A stretch of 64,000 nucleotides of DNA from Candidatus Obscuribacterales bacterium. Its GTDB lineage: Bacteria; Cyanobacteriota; Vampirovibrionia; Obscuribacterales; Obscuribacteraceae. Shown in pieces: positions 17,143 through 26,616 of the stretch. The DNA lies in NCBI GenBank assembly GCA_020634035.1, contig JACKCM010000006.1, positions 186,001 through 250,000 on the forward strand, written 5' to 3'. Below the pieces are notes generated by a model. That model had not been told where the DNA came from. It saw nothing but the letters and a program-made list of their open reading frames with translations, and searched no databases. Position 1 is the stretch's first letter. Every line of letters starts with the position of its first letter. Position numbers and translations under genes: made by a program.

Positions 17143-18885
17143 GTGCAAGAAATCGAAAAGCCGATGCTGAAACTTCGTCCTCCGGGAATTATCACGATCA
17201 CGATAGTGGCACTATTGCTCAGGCTGGTGCTGGCATCCTGGGCCGGACTGGCCACCGATGAAGCCAATGGAGTGATGATCGCAGTTTCCGGCGACTGGTC
17301 CGATATGCTTCTCCATCTGAAAAATGACGGCAACGCGCCGCTTTTTTATGCCCTGGTAAAACTTATCGACCATGAGCTCGGGCATGGAGACCGGGTGGTA
17401 AAAGCCCTGGCTGTTCTGCTGGGAACCATCACCGTGCCCTTTACCTATGTCATTTTTCGCTCGATTCTGCCTCGTCCGGTTTGTCTTCAACTGGCCTGGA
17501 TCCTTGCTTTCTGCCCGGCGTTGATACGATATGGCACCTTAGTCCGTCCCTATGCTCTGGTCTCGATGATCAGCCTGGCATCGAGCTACTTTTGCATAAA
17601 GATCCTCACAAAAGATTCGAGCCGTTATTGGATCCTGCCCTATGGGCTGACCACAGCTCTAATTGTCTACACCCACTACTGGGGCGCATTTATAGCCATC
17701 GGTCAGGCCGGATTGGCCGTGGTGGGCAGTGTGCGACGCTGGTTCGGCAAGAACGAGATCATCAACTGGTTACTGGGAGTCGCCCTGGCCCTTCTTCTGT
17801 TCGCGCCACAACTGCCGACTCTGCTCTATCAACTGCAGCATGACATGAGCCCCTGGGACACTGTGCGAAGACCGCTTGCCCTTATCCCATCGTTTCTTCC
17901 CGGAATAATTCTCGATATCGGGGCAAGAACGACTTTTATAGATCAACTCTCAACTCTATTTACGAATCTACTTCTGGTGACAGCCTTCGCTTTCACGGCT
18001 CGCTATCTCTATGAAACGACCTGGAAGCCGAAAAGTGAAGCCGAAGCCGAAGCCGAGAATAAATACAACCTGCTCACCCAGAACATAGTAGAGGTAGAAA
18101 CGGTAGAAAAGGCAGAGACCATCGAAGAGTTTGATTCGAGAAAGTGGAAAACCCTCGCCATCATTGGTCTTGGCGCATGCTTCCTGGTCAATTTCATCCT
18201 CCCTTCCATGAGATTCAGATATATTCTGCCTTTTATTCCGATAATTCTTATCATCTATTTGACCGCCGCCGATATGATGCTAACCCAACGCCGCAAAATA
18301 ATCCGCTACGTTTTGCCGGTGATTCCCTGGATACTTCTGGCTCTGCCTCAACTCGAAGTGCTTGCGATTATGCCGGAGACAAACACCGGAGAGATAGTCG
18401 ACATAATCGCCCGGGATGCAGACAGCAAGAAAGACCTGGTGGTCATCTCCTGGCAGATAATAGCTCCGGCTATTAATTATTATCTCCCCCGGGATATCGA
18501 ATCGGTCTCTTTTCCCGACCTCAGACGCTCGGACTTCAACCACTGGCCAGAGATGCAGGACCGGGTCAAAGACTCGAAGAGACTTGAGGCGCTATTTGAA
18601 AAGATGAAGCAGACTGTGGATGAAGGCGGTCGGATCTGGCTGATAGAAAGAGCCCGGGATCTGACTGTTCATAAAGATCCGGAGAAGCGCCTCAAAGAAG
18701 ATATCGCCTTTGAAGAGACTTTCACCCTGAGAATGGATCAGATCCATTCATGGTTAAAAGAGAATGCAGAACAAAGGGGAGAGATCAGAATGGCTCCGGG
18801 AAGGGACTTTCCTATCTTCCTGACCACTTTTGTGAAATCCAATTCTGGTATCAAGCCTGAGCTCAGACCACAGCCCGCGCCTTGA
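17143..18885 (+). CDS. GT-C glycosyltransferase, family 39 (ArnT/PMT-like)
   Basis: The 580-residue protein has about 10 hydrophobic helices. The first exported loop carries the acidic pair of GT-C enzymes, GLATDEANGV (Asp39-Glu40), and GNAPLFYALVKL fits the PMT_2 pattern. Such enzymes use polyprenyl-phosphate sugars to glycosylate lipids or proteins on the outer face of the inner membrane. A charged cytosolic loop (about 295-330, with an EAEAEAE run) splits the helices. The start is GTG 17143; ATG 17164 is an alternative. Divergent from the SGNH/MBOAT operon, it may build the glycan which that operon acylates (inference). It overlaps glk tail to tail by 23 bases. Confidence 0.8.
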   Translation: MQEIEKPMLKLRPPGIITITIVALLLRLVLASWAGLATDEANGVMIAVSGDWSDMLLHLKNDGNAPLFYALVKLIDHELGHGDRVVKALAVLLGTITVPFTYVIFRSILPRPVCLQLAWILAFCPALIRYGTLVRPYALVSMISLASSYFCIKILTKDSSRYWILPYGLTTALIVYTHYWGAFIAIGQAGLAVVGSVRRWFGKNEIINWLLGVALALLLFAPQLPTLLYQLQHDMSPWDTVRRPLALIPSFLPGIILDIGARTTFIDQLSTLFTNLLLVTAFAFTARYLYETTWKPKSEAEAEAENKYNLLTQNIVEVETVEKAETIEEFDSRKWKTLAIIGLGACFLVNFILPSMRFRYILPFIPIILIIYLTAADMMLTQRRKIIRYVLPVIPWILLALPQLEVLAIMPETNTGEIVDIIARDADSKKDLVVISWQIIAPAINYYLPRDIESVSFPDLRRSDFNHWPEMQDRVKDSKRLEALFEKMKQTVDEGGRIWLIERARDLTVHKDPEKRLKEDIAFEETFTLRMDQIHSWLKENAEQRGEIRMAPGRDFPIFLTTFVKSNSGIKPELRPQPAP

Positions 18886-19870
18886 GCTGACCGGATTTGA
18901 GCAGAGCATAACGAGCCGCTCCATAGAGCGCTGTTCGATTGTTCATGATTACCTTGACCGGCATGAATTCCATTATCGAAGCCATGCGCCCTTTATCTAA
19001 GAATCCTTCCATAAAAGAGGGCTGCTTGAGTTTATCAATAATCTTGGGAGCGATGCCGCCACCGAGGAAGACACCACCAAAAGCCATGAATTTGAGGGCG
19101 GCGTTGCCGGCTTCGGCTCCATAGATCTCGACGAACATATCCAGAGCCTTCACACAGATTTCGGCCTTGCCCTCGACGGCGAATCTAGAGATGGTGGCAG
19201 CCTGATCATCCTCGAGTGAGAGTTCCTGAGCAAGCCAGTCCGGCTCTTCATAGCGATTGGTATCACGCAAGAATTCGTAGATATTGAGCAGCCCCATACC
19301 GGAGAGAACCCGCTCATAGCTGACATGACGATGATCTCTTCTGAGGTGTTTGAGCAGGTCTATTTGCTCGTCGCTACGTGGAGCAAAGTCAGTATGCCCT
19401 CCTTCACAGGCGAAGGGTATATAACCATCACCGTTCCAGAACATTCCTGCTTCACCGAGTCCGGTGCCGGCGGATACCACACAGGCATTGCCGTGCATTC
19501 CAGGTTTGCCTTCATGCAGTACTTCGTATTCATCCTCGGATAAATGGGTGATACCATGGGCATTCGCTTCTAGATCGTTGATCAACCAGGTATTGGAGAA
19601 ACCGAGTCGGCTGGAGATCGAAGCACTATCAACATTCCAGGGAATATTGGTAGCTTTGCAAGTTCCGTTTATGACCGGTCCGGCGATGCTCAAGCTGACC
19701 AGGTCAGCTTTATAATCATGGGCGGAGATGAATTCGGAAAGCAACTCTTCTAGTTCGCGAAACTCCTGGGAAGCGAAAGTCGCTTCTTCCAGAACGGTGA
19801 ACTTCTCTCCTTCGTGATCGAAGAAAGCCAGATTGGTCTTGGTACCACCAATATCACCTGCAAGAATCAT
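18863..19870 (-). CDS. glk: glucokinase
   Basis: The 335-residue protein has the phosphate-binding motif AGDIGGTKTNLAFFD at the N-terminus. It also has SIAGPVINGTCKATNIPW, the catalytic-Asp region WLINDLEANAHGI, and GHTDFAPRSDEQIDLL, all typical of the Glk (Glucokinase, PF02685) family rather than ROK kinases. It phosphorylates glucose with ATP in the cytosol. It follows tal-pgi after 56 bases on the same strand, so glucose 6-phosphate is made and isomerised by neighbouring gene products. GGAGG lies about 12 bases before the ATG. The 3' end overlaps the convergent glycosyltransferase gene. Confidence 0.95.
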   Translation of the reverse strand: MILAGDIGGTKTNLAFFDHEGEKFTVLEEATFASQEFRELEELLSEFISAHDYKADLVSLSIAGPVINGTCKATNIPWNVDSASISSRLGFSNTWLINDLEANAHGITHLSEDEYEVLHEGKPGMHGNACVVSAGTGLGEAGMFWNGDGYIPFACEGGHTDFAPRSDEQIDLLKHLRRDHRHVSYERVLSGMGLLNIYEFLRDTNRYEEPDWLAQELSLEDDQAATISRFAVEGKAEICVKALDMFVEIYGAEAGNAALKFMAFGGVFLGGGIAPKIIDKLKQPSFMEGFLDKGRMASIMEFMPVKVIMNNRTALYGAARYALLKSGQLKARAVV

Positions 19871-19926
19871 AGGAACCGTTCAAACCTCCAAAGTCCGGAA
19901 TAAAATAGAATCGAGTTGCGGGAATC

Positions 19927-22788
19927 TTATGTCAGAGCTTCTGTGATAGCTTTTCTAAGTTGAGCAAGACCAGCGCCGACATCGCTCAAATGAACGCGAA
20001 TTACCCGACGCTTCCTCTCAGTCAACACTTCCAGATCTCCTCTTGCCTGGGCATCGATAACGGTGCCGAAGGAATAAGCATGATCAGGAACGTCCAGATC
20101 CTGCGGATGGTCGCAGGTAAGCTGAATGAAGACTCCTGTATTAGGACCACCTTTGTAAGCCTGACCGGTAGAATGCAAGAAACGCGGTCCAAATCCAAGA
20201 CAAGTGGCCACTTTGCGAGCATCACGCACAGCATGCCTGATGTTCTGCAACAGCCGTTCATGCTCTTCGTTCATCTCGATGTAACCGAGCAAGGCAAAAT
20301 AATCACCGCTCTCAATCGAAGAGAGATGTTTTCCGATCAGAGCAGTGAGATTCTCGAACTCACTTCCCAGGCTCTCTACATAGTGACTATCCACATAAAC
20401 CTTCACCGCTTCCCCTTCAAATAGAGCTGTCTCCGGCGGGAAGGAACCGGCTTCTTCGTAGGCTCTGGTCAGAGCACGAGTGGCAATCTTGCTGGCTTCC
20501 ACATCGGGCTGATTAAAAGGGTTGATACCGATAACCGCTCCTGCCACCGCGGTGGCCACTTCGAAGCGGAAGAACTCACGACCCAGATCAATCTTCTCTT
20601 TCATCAAGATTTTGATTACCGGATAGCCGGCTTCTGCCAGGGCTTTCAATGCTTCTTCCTGCTGCTGGTCTTGATCGGACTCCAGCTTGATATAGACGAA
20701 AACCCTGTCATCGCCATAGGTTTCGGGACTGCCGAGATGCTCTCTATCGACAGGAATAATCGCTTTGCCGTCTTTGCCGGTTGACTCCGCCACCAGCTGC
20801 TCAAGCCAGGCGCCGAGATCGCTGATACCGGATGAGGTGGCGATGGTCATCTTGTCTCTGCCGGTCATATGGGCAGCGCCTAAGACAGCACCAAGATAGA
20901 CACCAGGATTAGACTTGAGATTCTTGGATATCCGGCAGGCATCGACCATGTCTCTGGCAGAAAGCAGAAATTCTTCTACCGAGATTCCCATTAGCGCAGC
21001 AGGGATCATTCCAAAATCAGAAAGGGCCGAATAGCGACCGCCAATCTGGGGTCGACCGTAAAAGATATGCTTGAAGCCTGCCTCTCGGGCAAAAGCTTCG
21101 AGCTTCGAATCGGGATCGGTTATCGCCAGGAAGTAATTACCGGCTTCTTCACCCAGCTCTTTCTTCATCACATCGAGGAAATAAGCCATGAAGATATTGG
21201 GCTCTAAAGTGGTGCCTGATTTAGAAGCCACCACGAAAATCGTTTTCTTGGGCTCGATAGATTCAGCCAGGGTCTTGATCTGCTCGGGCGAGGTAGAATC
21301 GAGGATATGAAGCCGGGGGAAGCCTTCTTCTTTTCCGAAAGTAAGACTGAGCACTTCCGGACAGAGACTGGAGCCGCCCATGCCGAGCAAGAGCACATTA
21401 TCGATAGAAGAATTTTTGATCTCTTCTCTAAGCGCTTCAAAACGGCTGGTGTCCTCAAGTTGTTCCTCGACAATGTCGAGCCAGGTGAGCCAGTCGCTCT
21501 CATCGGCTCCTGTCCAGACCGAAGCGTCGCGATTCCACAGACGCTCCACCGTCTTCTCTTCCTCGTATCGAGAAAGGATCTCGGTCAGATGCTCTTGAAC
21601 ATCCTCCGGCAGTTTCACATCGATCATCTCCTCAAATGGTGGCAGCTTAGAGATTCTTACAGCATCTACTGCCGAGAGCAGATCGCGAAAAGCCTGAGAG
21701 AAAGCCTCTACCCCTTCTTCAAGAAGCTCGGCGGTTATCTCATCCAGAGATATACCCAGTTCCTCAAGGTGAACAAGTTGTTCCTTCGCTTCATCCACTC
21801 CACGCTCCAGAGCGTCTTCGGCTTTGCCGTGATCACGAAAAGCGTTCAGAGTATCGAGAGGCAGAGTATTGACGGTCTCGTTGCCTACCAGCTCATCCAC
21901 ATATAAAGTATCGGGATAGTCGGGGTTCTTGGTCGAGGTACTGGCCCAGAGCAGACGCTGGGGACGAGCACCACCCGAGACCAGATTCTTCCAGCGCTCT
22001 GAGGTAAAGAGTTCGCGATAAATTTGATACGCCCTCTTGGCATTGGCGATGGCAATCTTGCCAAGCAGATGTCGGGCGGTATTTCTGTCCCTGGCCTCTT
22101 CGGCTTCTTCCATTGCCTGCTTGAGCGCTTTGTCGACCTTGTTGTCGATGCGGCTGACGAAGAAACTAGCCACCGATGCAACGGTGCTGAGATCCCCGCC
22201 GGATTCGGCCAGTTTTTCCAGACCTGCCATATAGGCTTCGGCCACTTTCCGGTAAGTCTCACAATTAAATAAAAGAGTGACGTTTACGTTGAGACCTCTA
22301 CCAATTAATTCGGTAATCGCTGGGATACCTTCATCGGTAGCCGGCACTTTGATCATCAAGTTGGGGCGATCGACCGCCTCCCAGAGACGCAGAGCTTCCG
22401 CCACCGTAGCTTCGGTATCACTGGCGATAAGCGGAGAGACCTCCATGCTGACATAACCGTCCCTGCCTGCTGTCTCGCTATAGATATTTTTGAGGACGTC
22501 AAGGGCTTCTCTGATATCTTCTATGGCGAGCTTTTCATAGATGGCGTTGTTATCGAGGCTGCGGTCGAGCACCAGCTCATCCAACTCTGCCTTATAGTCA
22601 TCGCTGCCGGCGATAGCCTTTTCAAAGATTGAAGGGTTGGAGGTAACTCCGCGCAGGCCGTCCTCTTCTACCAGGGTCTTGAGTTCACCATCCCTCAAAT
22701 AACCCCGTCGAATGAAATCGAGCCAGATTGACTGACCGTGCTTGCTGAGCTGCTTGAGCCTGTTTTCAACCTGTCCGGCAGTTTGCAT
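19927..22788 (-). CDS. tal-pgi: bifunctional transaldolase / glucose-6-phosphate isomerase
   Basis: The 953-residue protein is a fusion. Residues 1-370 are transaldolase: GLRGVTSNPSIFEKAI, VSMEVSPLIASDT, and Schiff-base Lys in LMIKVPATDEG (about 146). Residues 400-953 are Pgi: LLGMGGSSLCPEVL near 470, VASKSGTTLEPN near 520, FAREAGFKHIF and GGRYSALSDFG. The two activities join the non-oxidative pentose phosphate pathway to glycolysis at fructose 6-phosphate. Such fusions are known in a few lineages. The ATG has GGAGAG in front. It is first in an operon with glk. A 17-bp palindrome at 22865-22881 lies upstream. Confidence 0.95.
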   Translation of the reverse strand: MQTAGQVENRLKQLSKHGQSIWLDFIRRGYLRDGELKTLVEEDGLRGVTSNPSIFEKAIAGSDDYKAELDELVLDRSLDNNAIYEKLAIEDIREALDVLKNIYSETAGRDGYVSMEVSPLIASDTEATVAEALRLWEAVDRPNLMIKVPATDEGIPAITELIGRGLNVNVTLLFNCETYRKVAEAYMAGLEKLAESGGDLSTVASVASFFVSRIDNKVDKALKQAMEEAEEARDRNTARHLLGKIAIANAKRAYQIYRELFTSERWKNLVSGGARPQRLLWASTSTKNPDYPDTLYVDELVGNETVNTLPLDTLNAFRDHGKAEDALERGVDEAKEQLVHLEELGISLDEITAELLEEGVEAFSQAFRDLLSAVDAVRISKLPPFEEMIDVKLPEDVQEHLTEILSRYEEEKTVERLWNRDASVWTGADESDWLTWLDIVEEQLEDTSRFEALREEIKNSSIDNVLLLGMGGSSLCPEVLSLTFGKEEGFPRLHILDSTSPEQIKTLAESIEPKKTIFVVASKSGTTLEPNIFMAYFLDVMKKELGEEAGNYFLAITDPDSKLEAFAREAGFKHIFYGRPQIGGRYSALSDFGMIPAALMGISVEEFLLSARDMVDACRISKNLKSNPGVYLGAVLGAAHMTGRDKMTIATSSGISDLGAWLEQLVAESTGKDGKAIIPVDREHLGSPETYGDDRVFVYIKLESDQDQQQEEALKALAEAGYPVIKILMKEKIDLGREFFRFEVATAVAGAVIGINPFNQPDVEASKIATRALTRAYEEAGSFPPETALFEGEAVKVYVDSHYVESLGSEFENLTALIGKHLSSIESGDYFALLGYIEMNEEHERLLQNIRHAVRDARKVATCLGFGPRFLHSTGQAYKGGPNTGVFIQLTCDHPQDLDVPDHAYSFGTVIDAQARGDLEVLTERKRRVIRVHLSDVGAGLAQLRKAITEALT

Positions 22789-22864
22789 GGCGTTCTCTCC
22801 AATAATCGACGAAATACGGCTATGGAGGTCGGTTGCCCGATACCTCTATTGAGACAGTGGTCCT

Positions 22865-22881
22865 GACATGCCAGGCATGTC
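22865..22881. promoter_or_regulatory. 17-bp palindrome, operator candidate
   Basis: GACATGCC and GGCATGTC form perfect 8-bp arms around one A. The site lies 77 bases before the tal-pgi start and about 195 bases before the response regulator at 23077, in a 288-base divergent intergenic region. The arrangement fits a dimeric repressor or activator site. No regulator gene for sugar metabolism is adjacent. Confidence 0.4.
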
Positions 22882-23076
22882 CGCAAAAAAGAATGGAACC
22901 ACGTCGCCTAAAGATATCAGAATTTTGGGCAACTGTATAAAAGAAAATGGCGTATATAAGAGAAATTAGATATATTCTCAACTCTTGAAATGGCAGTGGG
23001 CGCACCCAGCCATAAGAGACTCTCTGCTATTATTCAAAGTGTTCTTGCACGGACCTAATATCGAGGCAGAATCTCA

Positions 23077-23778
23077 ATGCGCATACTTCTCGTTGAAGAC
23101 GATCAGATGCTTTCTAACGGAGTCAGCCTGGCTCTTACTCAGAACGGCTATGTGGTGGATCATGTTCGCACAGGTGCCGATGCCGACACAGCATTGTCTA
23201 AAACAGAATACGATCTGCTCGTTCTCGACCTGGGCCTGCCTGAGATGGACGGGCTGGAGGTGCTGACCAGATTACGACAGAGAGGCAGCTCCACGCCGGT
23301 TTTGATTCTCACTGCCCGGGACTCACTGGAAGACAGAATCACCGGTCTTGATCTGGGCGCCAACGATTATATGACCAAGCCTTTTCATCTGGAAGAGCTA
23401 GAAGCTAGAATCAGGGCGCTTCTTCGAAAGGAGACCTGGGGAAATCTCACCGAAATCAAATACGGAGACGTCTGCTTCGATACCGTCGGTCGCAGACTAT
23501 CGGTAAAAGCTGTACCGGTAGAACTCTCTGCCAGAGAGATTGCGGTGCTCGAGGTCTTGTTGCAGAGAGCAGGAAAAGTGGTGAACAAGAATCAACTGAG
23601 AGAACATCTCTCCAGTTGGGAAGCCGAGATAAGCTTCAACGCCATCGAGATAATCGTTCATCGTCTCAGAAAGAAGATGGAAGGCAGCGGTTGTACGATA
23701 AGAACTATCCGGGGACTGGGTTATATTCTTGAGCCTCCGAAAGTGCCCGGAGATTTGTCACCTGACGAATTGCAATGA
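23077..23778 (+). CDS. OmpR-family response regulator (TctD/QseB type)
   Basis: The protein has 233 residues. The receiver domain has D8-D9, phospho-acceptor Asp51 (LLVLDLGLPEMDG) and Lys in MTKPFH. The winged-helix domain covers about 130-225 (VELSAREIAVLEVL, EIIVHRLRKKMEG, RTIRGLGYIL). The order and the partner kinase type place it near TctD/QseB/PmrA. Its stop overlaps the kinase start as ATGA (23775-23778), so the two are translationally coupled. Genes for a MATE exporter and a permease follow on the same strand and are plausible targets, but that is position only. Confidence 0.94.
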   Translation: MRILLVEDDQMLSNGVSLALTQNGYVVDHVRTGADADTALSKTEYDLLVLDLGLPEMDGLEVLTRLRQRGSSTPVLILTARDSLEDRITGLDLGANDYMTKPFHLEELEARIRALLRKETWGNLTEIKYGDVCFDTVGRRLSVKAVPVELSAREIAVLEVLLQRAGKVVNKNQLREHLSSWEAEISFNAIEIIVHRLRKKMEGSGCTIRTIRGLGYILEPPKVPGDLSPDELQ

Positions 23779-25190
23779 ACAATTCGATCCGACGCCAGCT
23801 CATGTTCTGGCTGACCATTCCTCTGACGACACTACTGATAGTGTCAGCTCTCTGTACCTATTTGCTTGCCCAGTATTTCACCACCGATCTCTACGACAAG
23901 CAGCTGATTAACACAGCCGACTCGGTGGCCGGTCGTATAAGAGTGGTCGGCAGTAAAGTAAAAGTGGACCTTCCCCGGGGCGCCGAAGAGATATTCAGAC
24001 ATAACAACCGGGATGATTTCTATTATCAGATTTTTGCCCCTTATGGCTTGAGACTGGCCGGTGACGAACATCTACCGGCTCCGGAGGACGCCCCTGCCGT
24101 CGGAGAGCCGCCCATATTCAAAAATTCTGAGATCCACGGCAAAGATGTTCGAGTCGCCATCATAAGAATGCTTGCCCCGGAGAGCCCCATGGGCTCTGTG
24201 ATCATTCAAGTCGCCGAGACGAAAAATGCTCGTACCGAGCTTATTCAGCAGATTCTGGCAGGTATCGTGCTGCCCCAGCTCTTGATCATCACCATCGCGG
24301 TGGTGGCAGTCAGAGTAGGAATAAGTAAAGGTCTTTCTCCTCTCAACAAAATCAGCGCCGCCATAGGAGAGCGCTCGCCCCAGGATCTATCGCCAATCAA
24401 CCAGAAGATAGTACCGGATGAGGTGACCACTTTCGTCATGGCTCTCAATGATCTGCTCGAAAGAGCGCGCCAGGATATCACCCGTCAGAGAAGATTCGCT
24501 TCGAATGCCGCCCATCAACTGCGCACTCCTTTAGCCGGCTTGAAGACCTATGCTCAGCTCGCAGAAAAAGAGACCGATTTAGAAAAGGTGAAAGAGCTGC
24601 TTCGCACCCAGGTAAACGGTCTTGATCGAATGACCAGAACAGTACAACAGCTGCTCAGTCTATCCAAAGCTGAGCACGCCATCACCCGCACCTCTACATT
24701 TAAACCAGTCGATCTGAATATCATCGTCTCCGATGCCACCACCGACATAGTGCCCGAATCTATCGAGCGTCAGGTCGAGCTGGATTTTCAAGCCGAAGAC
24801 ACCCAGGCTCTTGTGGAAGGCGATTCGATCAGCCTGAGGGAGCTGACCACAAACCTGCTGGAAAATGCCATTCGCTACAACAGACCGGGAGGCACCGTGG
24901 CTATCAATGTGACCAATAAAGAGACCATCGATTTGATCATAGAAGACGATGGTATCGGGATTCCGGAAGGAGAACGAGAGCGGGTTTTCGAACGTTTCTA
25001 CCGGGTAACCGGATCGGATCTGGACATTACCGGCAGTGGCCTGGGTCTGGCCATCGTATATGAGATCGCCCGGGCTCATAACGCAGAAGTGGCTATTTCT
25101 GAAGGAGCCGACGGCAAAGGTACCAGAGTAAAAGTGATTTTCCCGAAAGTCGAGATTCAAGAAGACAACGAAAGTCGGGAGCTAATCTAA
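23775..25190 (+). CDS. sensor histidine kinase (TctE/QseC type)
   Basis: The 471-residue protein has TM helices at about 10-32 and 165-186 flanking an exported 2CSK_N-like domain (TDLYDKQLINTADSVAGR onward). HAMP-like linker and HisKA follow, with His247 in NAAHQLRTPLAGLKT. The ATPase domain shows NLLENAIRYNRPGG, EDDGIGIPEGE and GSGLGLAIV. This is the layout of TctE/QseC/PmrB-type sensors, which respond to carboxylates, metals or envelope signals; the ligand cannot be read from sequence. It shares four bases with its regulator gene. The MATE gene starts five bases after its stop, suggesting one transcript. Confidence 0.94.
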   Translation: MNNSIRRQLMFWLTIPLTTLLIVSALCTYLLAQYFTTDLYDKQLINTADSVAGRIRVVGSKVKVDLPRGAEEIFRHNNRDDFYYQIFAPYGLRLAGDEHLPAPEDAPAVGEPPIFKNSEIHGKDVRVAIIRMLAPESPMGSVIIQVAETKNARTELIQQILAGIVLPQLLIITIAVVAVRVGISKGLSPLNKISAAIGERSPQDLSPINQKIVPDEVTTFVMALNDLLERARQDITRQRRFASNAAHQLRTPLAGLKTYAQLAEKETDLEKVKELLRTQVNGLDRMTRTVQQLLSLSKAEHAITRTSTFKPVDLNIIVSDATTDIVPESIERQVELDFQAEDTQALVEGDSISLRELTTNLLENAIRYNRPGGTVAINVTNKETIDLIIEDDGIGIPEGERERVFERFYRVTGSDLDITGSGLGLAIVYEIARAHNAEVAISEGADGKGTRVKVIFPKVEIQEDNESRELI

Positions 25191-25195
25191 ATTCT

Positions 25196-26572
25196 ATGGC
25201 AACTGCCCACTTAGACTCTCCCGAGAATCACTCTTTCGTCAAACGGCCCAACCGGACTATCATTGCCCTGGCGACACCGGTGCTTTTCTCGATGATCGCC
25301 GAACCGCTTACCGGCCTGGTGGACACCTCTTTCATTGCTCGTCTGGGCGCCGAGGCGCTTGCCGCCCTTGGAGTGGGGACCGCTATTCTCTCCGGCACCT
25401 TCTGGATCTTCAATTTCCTGGGGGTCGGCTCCCAGACCGAGATTGCCCAGCTCTGGGGCAGACAGGACAAAGCAAGAGCCAGTCAGGTCGCCGGTATGGC
25501 ACTAGCTATGGCCCTGGTTTTCGGCATCTGTATCTCTTGCTTCGGCTTTGTTCTCGCGGACCGGGCGGCCGCTTTGATGGGCGCTTCTGCAGATAGCGAA
25601 ATCCTCACAAAGGCGGTGGACTATATGAGGGTCCGCTTCTTTGCGGCACCGGCCATACTTCTTACCCTGACCTCTTTTGGAATTCTGAGAGGCTTACAGG
25701 ATATGAAAACGCCGATGAAAGTGGCGATTCTGGTAAATGTGATCAACGTAATCCTCGATCCGATTTTCATTTTCGGCTGGAATGCTTTTCCGGCGCTCGG
25801 CATCAAAGGTGCTGCGCTTTCTACATTGATTAGCCAGTATATCGGGGCTTCACTCTGTCTCTATTCTATAAAGCTGCGTTTTCCCCTTCCGGAAAAACTA
25901 CAGAAAGAAGATATAAAAGGTTTGATTAAAATCGGGGGCGATCTCTTTATTCGTACCGGTTTGCTTACCCTCTTCATCCTTCTATGCACCAGGGAAGCCA
26001 CCAGGGCAGGAGCCGAAAGCGGTGCTGCTCACCAGGCCATTCGCCAGATCTGGCTTTTCACGGCGCTTTTTCTGGATAGCTTCGCGATTACCGGCCAGAG
26101 TTTGATCGGCTACTTTCTGGGAGCGGGCAAAGTCGATCTGGCAAGAAAAGTGGCGTTGTATATATTCAGCTGGAGTATCCTCACCGGCACCTTTCTGTGC
26201 GCCACCATGCTGGCAGGCACTAACATTGTGATCAACTTGTTGGTACCGACCTCAGCGCTTGCACTGTTCAGCAGTGCCTGGGTGGTGGCCGCCATCGCCC
26301 AGCCCGTCAACGCGCTCGCCTTCGCCACCGACGGTATCCACTGGGGAACAGGGGACTTTGGATTTTTAAGAAACGTGATGATCCTGGCCACCGGCACCGG
26401 CGCCCTTTTATTGCTTGGTTTGGCAAATGCAGGTATCACAATAGGCGATGGATTGACAACCATCTGGACGGTAACGGCAGTCTGGATCTCAATCCGGGCG
26501 GTCTTCGGCGTGACCCGGGTCTTTCCCGGTTTCGGTGCCGCCCCCTTGAAAGAATGTACGCAAACAAACTGA
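25196..26572 (+). CDS. MATE-family efflux transporter (DinF-like)
   Basis: The 458-residue protein has about 12 hydrophobic helices. MATE marks include IALATPVLFSMIAEPLTGLV near the N-terminus, GVGSQTEIAQLWGRQD, and the repeated half-structure (LIKIGGDLFIRTGLL begins the second half). MATE proteins export cationic drugs, toxins or metabolites using Na+ or H+ gradients. The DinF branch is suggested by VDTSFIARLGAEALAALGVG. It begins five bases after the histidine kinase stop, so it is likely co-transcribed with, and perhaps controlled by, that two-component system. Confidence 0.9.
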   Translation: MATAHLDSPENHSFVKRPNRTIIALATPVLFSMIAEPLTGLVDTSFIARLGAEALAALGVGTAILSGTFWIFNFLGVGSQTEIAQLWGRQDKARASQVAGMALAMALVFGICISCFGFVLADRAAALMGASADSEILTKAVDYMRVRFFAAPAILLTLTSFGILRGLQDMKTPMKVAILVNVINVILDPIFIFGWNAFPALGIKGAALSTLISQYIGASLCLYSIKLRFPLPEKLQKEDIKGLIKIGGDLFIRTGLLTLFILLCTREATRAGAESGAAHQAIRQIWLFTALFLDSFAITGQSLIGYFLGAGKVDLARKVALYIFSWSILTGTFLCATMLAGTNIVINLLVPTSALALFSSAWVVAAIAQPVNALAFATDGIHWGTGDFGFLRNVMILATGTGALLLLGLANAGITIGDGLTTIWTVTAVWISIRAVFGVTRVFPGFGAAPLKECTQTN

Positions 26573-26616
26573 TATAAGCTAAACTATCTTCTTTTCAGAG
26601 CCGCTTAGTAAGTAAG

